Part shown: piece after piece, positions 21,154-32,920 of the stretch
How positions within the stretch are numbered: the first letter of the stretch is position 1
Layout of the letters: the number at the start of each line of letters is the position of its first letter
Assembly (NCBI GenBank): GCA_030848705.1
Contig: CM061242.1
Span: 127,296,757 to 127,360,756 of the forward strand
Direction of reading: 5' to 3'
DNA from: Heracleum sosnowskyi
Lineage: Eukaryota; Streptophyta; Magnoliopsida; Apiales; Apiaceae
Length of the DNA: 64,000 bases
Notes under the pieces: generated by a model
Databases searched by the model: none
Told to the model about the DNA's origin: nothing
What the model saw: only the letters and a program-made list of their open reading frames with translations
Translations under genes and position numbers: made by a program

Positions 21154-24100
21154 ATGGCAGCAGAGGAAGAAGAACACACAAACGGAGATAAATCAATGGC
21201 CAACTCTGAAATCAACGATCACGGTAACACTCATATATACATACATATATCTGTGTCTATTTTCATCTCATATATTTGCATTTATATTGTTATTGTATAA
21301 GTTCAAAACCCTAATTAACCTCTTGTTTCACTTATATGTTTTTGATTATGAAAACATGTATGTATATATCCACTGTTTTCTTTAGTGTTGTATGTGTGTG
21401 TGAGAATTGAAACCCTAATTGTGGTTCATGTGTATGAGTTTTATTTGAGTTTCGAAAGAATATAGGATATCGTTTTCGTGTTTCTCGGTTGATATTGTAT
21501 ATCGTAATTCGAGTTTTGTAGGTGTAGAAATTTGAGTTTTGTAGATAACTGATTATAGGATTTGTTAGTGTTTTGTTTTGATTATAATGTCGGGTTATTT
21601 GGTTTGGTATTGGGTGTATGTGTATGTGTGTGGAGGGCTTATGTTTTGAAATCTGTAGGTACGGAAAGTGGTGGTGGTGATGAGATGTTGGGAAAAGTAA
21701 GTGAAGTGGGATGGTTTATTCTTAGTGAAGATCAACAACATATTGGACCCTATGCTGTTTCCGAGTTGCGTGGTTAGTATCGTGTAGTTGTTTTTATCTT
21801 TTAATTTGTAAATGTTGCGGTATATTTGATGCTGATGTGAAAGATTGATGGTTGTTTGGGTACCCTTTTTTGTTTTTTATACTGTTATTTTTTGTTATTT
21901 CAGTTCGACAAGTAACAACTAGGGCATTACGGCCTATTGAACAATGTACTTAAGCTTGTTTATTGGCCTCGACAGAGCATTTTTTGAGCGGGTATCTCAC
22001 TGGAAGTACACTTGTCTGGTCTGAAGGAAGGACCGAGTGGCAGCCGTTGTCGGCAATACCTGGGGTGATTACTGGGATTTCTCAACAAGGTAATGAGTAC
22101 TATGATGATTCTATTTCTGCTTTGTGGTCGTTTTCTAGAGGTTCCTATGTTTGATTGTAATTTTTTATGTTATTCAGTTCCTTTGCCTTCGAACAATGGT
22201 GATGAGTATGAACAATGGCAGAAGGAGGTGATGGAAGCAGAAGCACAGGCACAAGCAGAGATGTTGAAAGCTGCCTCTAATAAACTGGATGATGATGCTG
22301 AAAGACCTTCTACACCCCCAGACGGCGAAGAAGAATTCACTGATGACGATGGGACTACCTACAAGTGGGACAGGGGACTTAGAGCATGGGTTCCTCAGGT
22401 AGGCGTCAAAATATTACATACTAGCTTATCTGCTTAATTCTACTCTTTGAACTCGGGATTACCTTTCTCATGTGAGATGCTTTAGCTTCTTATAATAAGA
22501 GTATTATCCGGAATTGACAATATCAGGAAAAAAAATTGAGTACCTTCCAGAATTATGCATGAGTATGGTTATTGTTCTCTAATTCTTGTATTACCATGGT
22601 GATAATAATTCTATGCTAGCAATAGAAGGGACAATGCCAAGCGGTGAACTCTCTTAATTAATATTTAAATACTAATTTCCAGTAATTTTACAGTCCAATT
22701 TAAACAAGAAATAAGAACAGGATTTTCTCTCTGCATATATGTATGCAAATGCTTCAGATTTATATGTTATATCAAGATGGATTGATGGTTTGATGTATGT
22801 ATAAGATCTATTATGGGCTAATTTGACTACATGTTTAGTTTGATTTATATGTTACTCTTGGTTTTGTTAATTAATTGTATATGATGGTTAATTTGACTAC
22901 GTATTTAGTTTGATTTATAAGATCTATTAGGGGTTAATTTGACTACATAATTGATCTACGAGTAGGTACATATATATCAAAGTTGGGATTTGTAAATTTT
23001 GATTTTAGATTAACAGTTGTAAAGTAAGTAGATGATAATAGAAAGTAGAAGAAAGACAAACACTTAAAAATACTCTTTCCTGACTTTGTGATAGCTATTT
23101 ATTTCAAGTCGAGTTCTTTTCTGAGTGGTAATTAGGTGCCCATTTAAACTATATTAACCAGTCATTTGTGATTTATGAGTCTTATTCACAATTAGCAAAA
23201 AAATGAGTATTAGTAATTTGTGTTTTGTAAAATTGGTATCATGCCCATTTACTTTTACTGTACATGTGTATGACTTCATCATCTTACCAAGGTATGCATG
23301 AAAGAAACGTCTGTAATCAGAGTTTGACATGGCTTATTTGATATATGGCAGGAGAGTGAAAGCACCATAAAAGATGGCAAGTATGATGTAGAAAAGATGA
23401 CTTTTGAGAAAGAAGAGGAACTCTTTCCGACAGTTGATGATGCTATAGGAAAGGAAAATGTTACTGTTAGCAGCGAAGTTGCAGAGCCAGTGCCTGATGC
23501 TAAGAGGAAGTCACCTGAAAAGCCAGCTGATAAGAAGGTAGGTATCGTGTGCATTCTTGTCCGTGGTCTTTACTTCAGTTATCCATGTTTACCAACCTGT
23601 TATATTTATAATTGTGGATACAAGCATACTAAAATGTTTTGGCACATACTTTTTACTTCTACAATCGTATACTTCATTTCAAAAAATAGTTAATCATGAC
23701 TTAGCTGTTAAATTCGTTCCCTTTGTACAATCGTATACGTCATTTCAAAAAATAGTTTTTGTATTATATTGAGGTCCCTTTTTTTTTTTAAATGATGTCT
23801 TTTTCTTCTAAACAAAACTTTTTTTTTTCAGGAACCTAATAAGCCTCCTGACAGTTGGTTTGAATTAAAAGTTAATACACATGTTTATGTGACTGGATTG
23901 CCAGAAGATGTTACTTTTGATGAGGTAATCTTGTCGTTCTTTTAGTATCTTGTATCTTAAAAAGCTTCATCCTTAGCACATTGGATGTATAACAAAGTAT
24001 AATCTTTGTGTGGATGCCCTGTTTATTTTTTTACAGTCGCTTTTTGTTTACTGTTTCTTATGCTAACAATGAATTACCATTCAGGTGGTCGAAGTATTTT

Positions 24101-27100
24101 CCAAGTGCGGAATAATAAAAGAGGTGGGTTCTTTTCTTTGTACTACTTTCCTATTATTTTATTTAGTGAATGTCTCTTAGTTTTGAAGTAAATCTTCCAG
24201 ACTGTAGCAGCAATCAGTAAGACTAAGAGTTGAGTGTAGATAGTTGAGAAACTTAAGTTTGTAGGAGAAATTTATAAAAGAGATATGTGGATGTACCGAT
24301 GGAATAAAGATGTAAAAAGAAAAATATATATAGACAGGTCTTAAGAGAATATAAGAGATGCGAATGAGCATGCAAATCCAAATTGTATATGTATCCTTCT
24401 ATTCTCAATTGTTTATTGAGGACAGCATCATCCATTTGCCAGCAAATCCTAGAGTCTCTCAATTATTTTGATGTCTGTCACTTTTTTTAAGAAAAATATA
24501 AGTTATTTTAAATAGCCTTTGACCAAGTATTGTGCTTTGCAGATAGTGGAGTAGTCATATTCATATATTGAATAATGGTTTATGGTTCAAGTCTTTGTAA
24601 CAATTGTTGTTGATATGCTTTTGGTGGAATTCTTGTGCATGGTGGATCATGTATGACATGTGGAGATTGTACAGAGAATTATTTATATAATACATTAAGA
24701 TTGAACCATCATAGCTACAAAGGTGTAGTCTAAATGTTGTTAGGTGACACCTAGGCTTAATGCTATATTTTAAGAGAAAGTTCTGTATCACTATCACCTG
24801 ATGGCAACCTAGTGTGGACCACTTATTGCTTAAGTTGGAGGTTGCCTGGGGTTGCAGCTTATTGGGCAAGTGAGGGCTTAGGTGTCCATTAGCTATAAAA
24901 GCACATTGCCTAACCTAGACCCTGTCGCAACTATGTTTAAGAATTGTTATATTTTGTGAACTCGTTGCACCTTGGTGCTATGGTTTTGACTGCTCTAAGA
25001 AAACTCAACTTTATTGTACCATTCTGATTATTCTTTTGTTGTAACTAGTTCTGGACTGACCTACTGATACATCTATTTAATCAATCTTTTTATGTTGTAT
25101 TGTTGATTAGGACCCTGAAACAAAAAAGCCTCGTGTGAAGATCTATGTTGACAAGGAGACTGGAAAAAAGAAGGGGGATGCTCTAGTTTCATATATGAAG
25201 GTAATGTTTACTAATGTTTGATCATTTGACTTGTCAACTCTGGATATTTATTAATTGTGTTACTTGTGTCATTCTTATTCTCTTTTTTTCTTTCAATTTG
25301 TTAGGAGCCTTCGGTTCATCTTGCCTTGCAACTTTTGGACGGATCACCTCTAAGGCTTGGTGACAAGATTCCTATGTCAGTTACTGTAGCCAAGTTTCAG
25401 CAGAAAGGTATAATGCTCCGGCCACAGGACTTTTGACTGTTTCAGTTTGTTATTTTATATGTTTCGTTAATTTAATATACCATAGGATATAGAACATTGA
25501 AACAATTACATTTGTTTAAATTATGTATTAGATATTTTGGCTTATAGACAAGTTTACATCCCATTTTATATTGAAGTTCACTATACTATTTGCAGGGGAG
25601 AAATTTGTTTCGAAACAAGTTGACAAGAGGAAGAAAAGAAAACTTGAGAAGGTTGAACACAAGATGCTTGGCTGGGGTAGGTTCTTACATCACATATTCA
25701 CATGTGATAATATTTTCTTTTTCGTTTACTGTATTTTTTTGGCCAAATCTTCCTTGGGTAAGAGTGATGATATTCGAAAATGCAATTGTAATTCTACCTT
25801 TTCTTTGGTAATGACTTAATGTCCTTGAACCAGATATTTATCCAGGTCTAAATAAGAAAAATATAGTGGATAATTCTGCCTTTTTCTTGACTTAATGTCT
25901 CCTTAAACCAAGTGTTTATCCGGATCTGTGTCTTCTCTATATTTTCTTACTTTGTGTTTTAGCCAGAAGCTTTAAGATATAGTGGATATTGGATAATAAA
26001 GGATTTTTTTTTTCTATTTGAACATTTTTGTGACATTTTATCCAAATATATTCATGTTCATTTCATGAGAGGGAGGGTTGGGGAACTTGTTTGATGTGAT
26101 TGCAGTTTTTAGTGGTTACGTGGCATTCTGATCTTTAGCTATTTAGTGTGAACTACACGGAAACATTTATAATTAGTTACTACTAATTTTGGTGTTGGAG
26201 GCCGGAGGGTGAAATCTTCTTGCTGCAAATGATCAGTTACATGCTTTGATTCCCGTAACTTGTCCGAAGTGGCTTCAAATTTTGGAATAATTGAGTCCTA
26301 TGTGAGAGAGAGGGAGGGAGCCCGGGGGGGGGGGGGGGGTTGGGATCTATTGCACAGGTTTCTTTGCAGGAATTTTGAGGCTCAAATGCTTGTACAGGAA
26401 CCAGCAATTTGCGGGACACCTTTGTTTAGATGTATTTGTGAAAATTATCAAGCTACCAGAGATAATGGCTTTACTGTCCCACAGAAACTGTAAAAGCATT
26501 TCGAAGAATGTTTTATCATAGGAAGAGAGAATATTTGTAAGGCAGACTCATATAGGGGTTATAAGGATATCTAATTTGATTTTTTGATATATTGATCTGT
26601 ATCTCCCAAGAAATTTGCTAATTAAAATGTCAAAATTCTAATACCTTTTGCATGATTCAAGGACCTTGTGATAGCATTCTCTTATTATGGTTCAGGTGGC
26701 CGTGATGACTCGAAGTTGATGATTCCAACAACTGTTGTTCTCCGTTTTATGTTCTCTCCTGCAGAAATGAGGGTAAATTATTATGTTCCTTACAACCTAA
26801 AACATGTGAACGATAGCACACTCCACACACGCATGCATGAGCGCACTTAACACACAGAACATCAAATATCTGGATGAAAGAGAAAATTTAAAATTATCGT
26901 ATATTGTGGCAAGCCTGACATAGTTAACTTCGTACACCAATATAGTAGTGCCATCACGATCAAAATTTGAGTGGTTCCTGCAACTGTGCAAGATATTAAA
27001 TTTTAAAACTTCTTAAAGTACCCTACTGGGCCGCACTACATTGCAGACATTTTAATATGTTTAGGCTTGTGCTCAAACAGAATTTTGAGAACTGTTGATT

Positions 27101-29026
27101 TAAGTGATTCTCATTGGAGTGGGACTCTCTCTCTATACTTATATGTATCTTTAACATTCAGAATCTGACGTAAAATTGTAATGCTCTCAGGCGGATGAGG
27201 ATCTACGTGCTGAGTTAGCGGCAGATGTTGAAGATGAGTGTGGAAAGCAAGGTCCTTTGGAATCAGTGAAGGTATTATAACTAAGCTGTCATTCAGTTTG
27301 GCTGTCACAACCTTGTTCCTCAGTTGTCAGTTTTGCATCTTGGTATTATAACCAATCAATTTGTTTGCCTGACCATCGCCATTACCACAGATTTATAGTC
27401 TACAATATAATACTGAGGTGCTGGTGGTATCTTGATGGCAACTTGTATATCCATAATTGCATCTTCTGAAATTAAAATTTTAATTACAGTAGGGGATCTT
27501 TATCCTTCTATAATGTTGAAATATACTAGTATCACGAGACTATGTATATATATAATATATATTTTATATATATATATTATGCCAGGGCCGTCTCGTACAT
27601 TTGAGAGGCCCTGTGCGGATAATATAGTAATGGGGCCTTTTTTTTAACTAAATAAATAGTGGGTACTTTAATTTATGTTGAAATTAAGTTTATTTAATTT
27701 TTCATATTAGAATATAGTTTTTTTAATAAAATTATTGGGAAGGACTAGGATAGAAATTGATGATATCGTGAAATACTCTTAAGAAACTAAACTAATAAAT
27801 TATTAGTATTTATTTCATTTTATAATCTTATTTCCATTTTCGTTGGTTAATCAAATATACCTAATGAATATCAATTCGAGAACTGGCCTACAGGAGTACT
27901 TATGCTAAACAACACTTATGCAAGTATTTGATATAGGCTTACAATAAATGTGGGGCCCTGTGCCAAGGGTCTTCTCGCACTTGTGATTAGCCAGGCCTCT
28001 ATTATGCTATAAGTGTATCGCAAAAGCGGGTCGAATGGTTATGTAATTGTATCAGACATTAAATGTTAGGTTTTCTTACCCTTGTGGAAGGAAGCTTCCG
28101 ACTTGGCTTCACTATATATTCTGCTTCCCCTTTGTGTTTGAAACATTTTGAAATAAGACGAAGGTAGTTATGTTCAGGAAGGAATGCCCCAAGCATTTTA
28201 GACACCGTCTGCTCAATTGCCATGTAGCATTTGAAAATTGATTTAAGTTTAAGTTTGGGCATGCACATTTTAAGTGGCTATTGCCATGTTTGCAGGTCTG
28301 TGAGAATCATCCACAGGGTGTTGTGCTGGTGAGATTCAAGGACAGGAAAGATGCCCGAAAGTGCATAGAAGTGATGAATGGAAGATGGTAACTTACACCT
28401 CTTACGCTTTCAAAGTTTGTTTTTTCTCTGAAAAGAACAGTGCGATGTTTTACATAATCAGCATAGGACTTCATTTCATCTACACATTTTTGACTTTCTG
28501 CGAGCATGCTTATGTTAGTTATGTGCTTGCTTGTATATTTTTCCCATCCAGCACAGTTTTCACAAAGTCAATGCAACATGGTCACATTAACCATTTAATA
28601 ACAGGAATTAAATTCAATCAAGCTGTATGTTCTATCATAAATTAATATTTGGGTGCATGGAGACACTCGGAATGATAAACCAGATCACATCTATAAGTTT
28701 AGAGATTTTGTTGTTAACTTGTTACTGATATACATCACCATTTATCAGTGATGCATATGGTTAATCAGTATTAAGCTATAATTCGGATTGCTTTGTACCC
28801 TTTGATCATCGCTGATTGTAGCCTCTACGGATATTGTCATCTAGCCATCCTTCGCATAATTGATTGTAAATTGTGCCCTAATATCCCTGTTTGTGATTCT
28901 AGGTTTGGTGGTAGGCAAATACAGGCTAGTGAAGATGATGGATTAGTCAACCATGCTGCTATAAGGGATCTGGAGTATGATGCTAAAAGATTGGAGGAGT
29001 TTGGAGCTGAACTTGAAGCTGATTAA
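21154..29026 (+). CDS. ELF9: Tat-SF1/CUS2-type splicing factor with GYF_2 and two RRM domains
   Basis: Fourteen exons: 21154-21223, 21659-21772, 21976-22089, 22178-22398, 23352-23537, 23832-23924, 24085-24123, 25111-25200, 25305-25407, 25596-25676, 26696-26772, 27191-27271, 28296-28387 and 28903-29026, giving 494 residues. Residues 41-95 form a GYF_2-like domain (GWFILSEDQQHIGPY, then WSEGRTEWQPL). Residues about 158-172 have the Tat-SF1 motif DDDGTTYKWD. RRM1 spans about 251-342 (HVYVTGLPEDVTFDEV). LGWGGRDDSK precedes RRM2 at about 379-460, which has the U2AF-homology motif RWF at 453-455, expected to bind a tryptophan-containing ligand motif in SF3B1. The tail is acidic. The protein should act in U2 snRNP/branch-site recognition in the nucleus. 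Arabidopsis ELF9 is the likely orthologue; the symbol is given on family similarity. Confidence 0.88.
27583..27999. mobile_element. hAT-type MITE in intron 12 of the ELF9-like gene
   Basis: The left end is CAGGGCCGTCTCG and the complement of the right end is GAGGCCTGGCT, an imperfect terminal inverted repeat. Both flanks carry TATTATGC (27575-27582 and 28000-28007), a perfect 8-bp target duplication. GAGGCCCTGTGC and GGGGCCCTGTGCC recur just inside both ends. It has no coding capacity. Confidence 0.8.
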
Positions 29027-30253
29027 TGCACTTGCCGATTTCTTAGTCAACTATTCACTTCACCTTGCACAATCAGAAACATGAGATCCTGTATATGACA
29101 TATGGTGACTGAGATAGGAGTTCGAAGTTCGGATTTAATTATCAATTATTTTGGTCTTGGTAAATGTTGGGAATTTTGGTATCTATTTTGGGTCTGTAGA
29201 TGAGTTTGGGCACCACTTGACTGCTCTTAATATTATCATTATTAGAAGAGTTTGCTTACTCTAATCCTGATTGTCAACTTATAACATCTGAGTTGAGCTA
29301 TGGCCAAAGCAACTTCTTGGCGAAGCTTAAAAATTGACTCGGGTAACTCGGCTATCAAGGCTGTTGGTGAATGGTCATTTTGTACTTATATTATATAAAT
29401 GAAATGTTCTTTTTGAGCGACTATTTTCTTGTTATTATTAAGTTTGGATTGGATCATTAAGCGACTGAATCCCAGATTGTGCATGGTTGTCAAATTTATT
29501 CAAGTATTTGTTCCCATTAGATAAAACATAATAAAAAGCTAAGAATCAGATATCTTCTCCAAATTTCAGGTTCATAGTACATGTTCATTTTTATTTTTTA
29601 GTTTCATACTGTATGAGTTGTGAAATAGTTATAATTGTAATTGGTACTCCACCACCCAAGTGATTGTTCTTGAGATAAAAATGCATGCTGGATTGTAACC
29701 AAATTGTTTTGTGTTCTGTAAAATCCAAAATCAGTTTTACCAGAAGTTCGATAAATGAATAGCTTGTAAGACAAATTTACGAGATAACTAAATAATCTCG
29801 TAAAATGAATATATTCAAATTATTTTATGATTCTAAAAATCGAATCAACAAATACAGCATATCATTTTAAACAAAGAAAACTAAACTTGCTGAACTATAA
29901 TATTTTGGACGAATATTTATTAGAATGTAGCGAAAAAAGGTTTTTGTAGTGGTACCGGGTAATAAGGAAGCTCTCAACTATTTTTATTTAGTCATGTTTG
30001 CATGCTATGCACCACTAAAAATTTAGATTGTTTTAATCATCATCAAATTTAAGCTTCTTTCTTCAATCCCAATCTGCCATTCTTGAATAAAGATTTGAAA
30101 AATAATACTAAAACTTCGAAAGAAAATGGAAAGATGAAAGAGCTTGGGAATTAAAAAATAAATTTGAAAATCATCCCATCTCCTTCTCTCTTTCTGTTTC
30201 TTTGCTTTTTAGTGTTTTTTCTTGAAGCCAGTTTAAATTAAATTTTGGCAAAG
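29027..30253. other. Intergenic DNA: 3' UTR of ELF9-like gene and 5' flank of ARF-GAP gene
   Basis: The first few hundred bases are the likely 3' UTR. The CT-rich stretch TCTCCTTCTCTCTTTCTG near 30180 lies about 75 bp before the next start codon and is likely in that gene's 5' UTR. No other gene or bounded element is seen. Confidence 0.45.
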
Positions 30254-31154
30254 ATGAATGGTAAAGCTTCCGTCTCTAAGGAACTTCATAATAAACACAC
30301 CAAGGTACAAATTTCCTTATATAATTTTTTTTTTATTTTAATTGTCTTCTTTGATGTTATTTTCCATTGATCGATCATGCAAAATTCTACATGTTCTTGA
30401 AATTAAATGAATGATTTATCTTAAATATGTGATCACACTTTGCTAATATGTTCGCTAGCAGTACCAAAGACCTTTTGGTCTAGCGGTATCTCCCTCGCTC
30501 CCTTTATAGGATGTCGAGGATTCAAACCTTATCAAAGACAAGATGGGTGCGTGAGCGTGTTTAACTATCAAAAATAATGTGCGCCAGCAGTGAAATGGTT
30601 CATGGGGTGAACTGTGACATTTATCAATTTGCTGGTGAAGATATCATTGTAAAGCCTCATTTGTTCCTCTTTTACAGTTCTGCAAATTTCTTTCTTAAAT
30701 TGTAGATATTGGAGGGTCTTCTCAAGCTGCCAGAAAATAAGCAATGTGCAGATTGTCACACCAAGTATGATATTCTTCACTGATATTCAATGGCGTAGAA
30801 TATATACCAATATACCATCTGAATACTGATATTCAATGGCGTAGTATAATAATTTGTATCTGCAATGTACTTCTTATTCAGGGCGCCAAGATGGGCAAGT
30901 GTAAACCTCGGAATATTTATATGCATGCAGTGTTCAGGAATACATCGAAGTCTTGGAGTGCACATATCAAAGGTTCCATTTCACACTCTGTTTTTTTTTT
31001 CTTTTTTTGCAGCAAGTTCATAGTATTAACAAATTTCCTAGCTGCATTAGAATTCTCAAAGCAGTTCATTTCTTATTCATGAAATAGGTAAGATCTACAG
31101 CACTCGATACTTGGCTACCAGATCAGGTTTCCTTCATGCAAGGTAAAGACGTAT

Positions 31155-31204
<50 letters not shown>

Positions 31205-32410
31205 CACACACACACACACAAACGCAGAAACACTTAAACAAGCATCATCATGTTGAGGGCCTGAGGCTACAATAGGAGGTTGCCGTTACATTAGCAAGGC
31301 TTTTAAACTTGAGATGCATTAATCTCACTAGGAAAAGTATTTTGGTCCTAGACTTATTCTGTGGAACAGATAAGTGTTGCCTGGGAAAAGCTTATACAAT
31401 GCTTTGGTCATATTTCTATCCAAAAGTTACACTTCTTTTTTGGCTATATCAGAAGTCACACATTTACAAATAGCAAGTTAGTTGCTTCTTAGGCTACAAT
31501 GTAGGCTTTATCTCTATATATAAGAAAATCTTTCTTTTTTCTTGTGGTGCAGCTATGGGCAACGAGAAGGCAAACAGTTACTGGGAAGCTGAATTGCCAC
31601 TGGACGATGACAGGCGTAACATTCAAAATTTTATACGTGCCAAGTAAAATATCTCAGCTAATAAAGTAAAATTGTGATAGCATGTAGAATTGCTATTCAT
31701 AAGTACACTTCTCTCTTTCTTATCTAATAAAGTGATTTGGAGTTCTCAGGTATGAGAGAAGAATGTGGGCTTCTCAAACTGCAAAACAACCAAATCCTTC
31801 AGATTTTCAAAGTAGCAATAATCATCATAATTCACCAGAAGGTCCAGTCAAGATTCCCATTCCAAAGAAAGTAAGAAAATATTCTATGGAGGAAGAGAAA
31901 ATCATTAAGAACACGTCGCAGTCTGCTCCTACACGGCAACACATGGTATGTTGGTACTTAATGTTAAGTGTTAACTGATTAATGCATGGTAAGAGATATT
32001 GCCATAGAATGCAGCAGGTTGCATCATGTAGTTAGCCATGTTGAATGAGCTGTAGTTTTCAAACTCTGGTAGTATTTTGGCTGCATTTCCCTTGATGCTT
32101 CTTATCTCTCTCTTTTATTTAACTTTTGTTCTTTTAATTTCAAGTTCATCATGCACCACATAACAGAGGATGTGTGTTACTTATTCAGAGTTTTATTTAT
32201 TTACCATAACAGGCTTCCCTTTCATTGGACTTGAAGGGGAATTTCTTTGAACCTCCAGTTGCCGAGAGTGTCCCTGAAAATGATACATCATCGGCAAAGA
32301 AGAGTGATGCTGGTACAGATCTCTTCGGTTTGCTCTATGTCTCAGAACATGACCGTACTGTTGTACCTCCTTCCCGCTGGGCAACTTTTGATTGTAAGAA
32401 CACTCTTTAG
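30254..32410 (+). CDS. AGD15: ARF GTPase-activating protein, AGD15-like
   Basis: Seven exons: 30254-30304, 30706-30764, 30882-30972, 31088-31142, 31553-31643, 31750-31945 and 32213-32410, giving 246 residues. The start MNGKASVSKELHNKHTK matches the AGD5/AGD15 family. The ARF-GAP zinc finger is C31-x2-C34-x16-C51-x2-C54, followed by SGIHRSLG with the catalytic Arg at 59 and by TWLPDQVSF. The zinc-finger domain ends about residue 125; the rest is Ser/Asn/Lys-rich and short compared with AGD5, which is why AGD15 is preferred. It should stimulate GTP hydrolysis on ARF GTPases in vesicle traffic. The last exon has a strong internal donor at 32394; using it would end the protein at WATFD with a stop split over the junction. 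Confidence 0.88.
30463..30570 (+). mobile_element. tRNA-derived SINE-like fragment in intron 1 of the ARF-GAP gene
   Basis: TGGTCTAGCGGTATC (about 30476) resembles a pol III A box and GAGGATTCAAACC (about 30517) resembles a B box, spaced as in tRNA-derived SINEs. A 3' tail and target duplication are not clear. Confidence 0.45.
31160..31221. repeat. CT microsatellite followed by CA repeats
   Basis: About 20 CT units from 31160 to 31201 are followed by ACACACACACACACACAC to 31221. It lies in the intron after exon 4 of the ARF-GAP gene. Confidence 0.9.
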
Positions 32411-32821
32411 TTTCACTGCTTACTTCACATATCTTACAGAAATAGAATTTGTTTTTAATTGACGGAACATACAAATAAGGATCCATGAAGACCGACAAAG
32501 AACCATAAGTTTAGATAAAACATGTTTACATAAATTACATGATAGAGTCAACCACTTTGTAGCAGCATCAGCAATCAGTTTATGATATGAATTTGTACAT
32601 GCAGGAGCTGCTCTAATAGAGCTATAGCAGAGTATGGCACCAGGATGTTGCCTGAAGCATTAGTTAACAGATGGAAGTAGGAAGTAAAGGTATGCCCCTT
32701 CATATGCATCGGACATTCCAGTAACTTCTGCATGATGTTTAGTGAAAAATTGTTTGCGTCCTTAATCCGATCGATTATCCGATTTGCCATGTCTAGTAGC
32801 CAATGCTGGATCACAGATATC

Positions 32822-32827
32822 AAAAAA
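32822..32827 (-). terminator. RNA polymerase III terminator of tRNA-Gly
   Basis: Six T residues on the minus strand lie 21 bp after the tRNA 3' end. A T4 or longer run at such a distance is the normal pol III stop. Confidence 0.7.
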
Positions 32828-32848
32828 TAATATTATCACTTACTATCA

Positions 32849-32920
32849 TGCGTTTGCCGGGAGTCGAACCCGGGTCTATTGCTTGGAAGGCAATTATCCT
32901 AACCGTTGGACTACAAACGC
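32849..32920 (-). tRNA. tRNA-Gly(TCC)
   Basis: The minus strand reads GCGTTTGTAGTCC at the 5' end, and the acceptor stem GCGTTTG pairs with CAAACGC at the 3' end before discriminator A. The anticodon stem ATTGC/GCAAT encloses the loop CTTCCAA with anticodon TCC, so it reads GGA glycine codons. The T arm CCGGGTTCGACTCCCGG is perfect. The length is 72 nt, there is no intron and no CCA is encoded, as is normal for a plant nuclear tRNA. It lies about 240 bp downstream of the ARF-GAP gene on the opposite strand. Confidence 0.96.

Noticed and set aside
24177..24869. Minus-strand open frames of 64-102 codons in an ELF9-like intron
   Set aside because: No recognisable domains; they lie antisense inside an intron.
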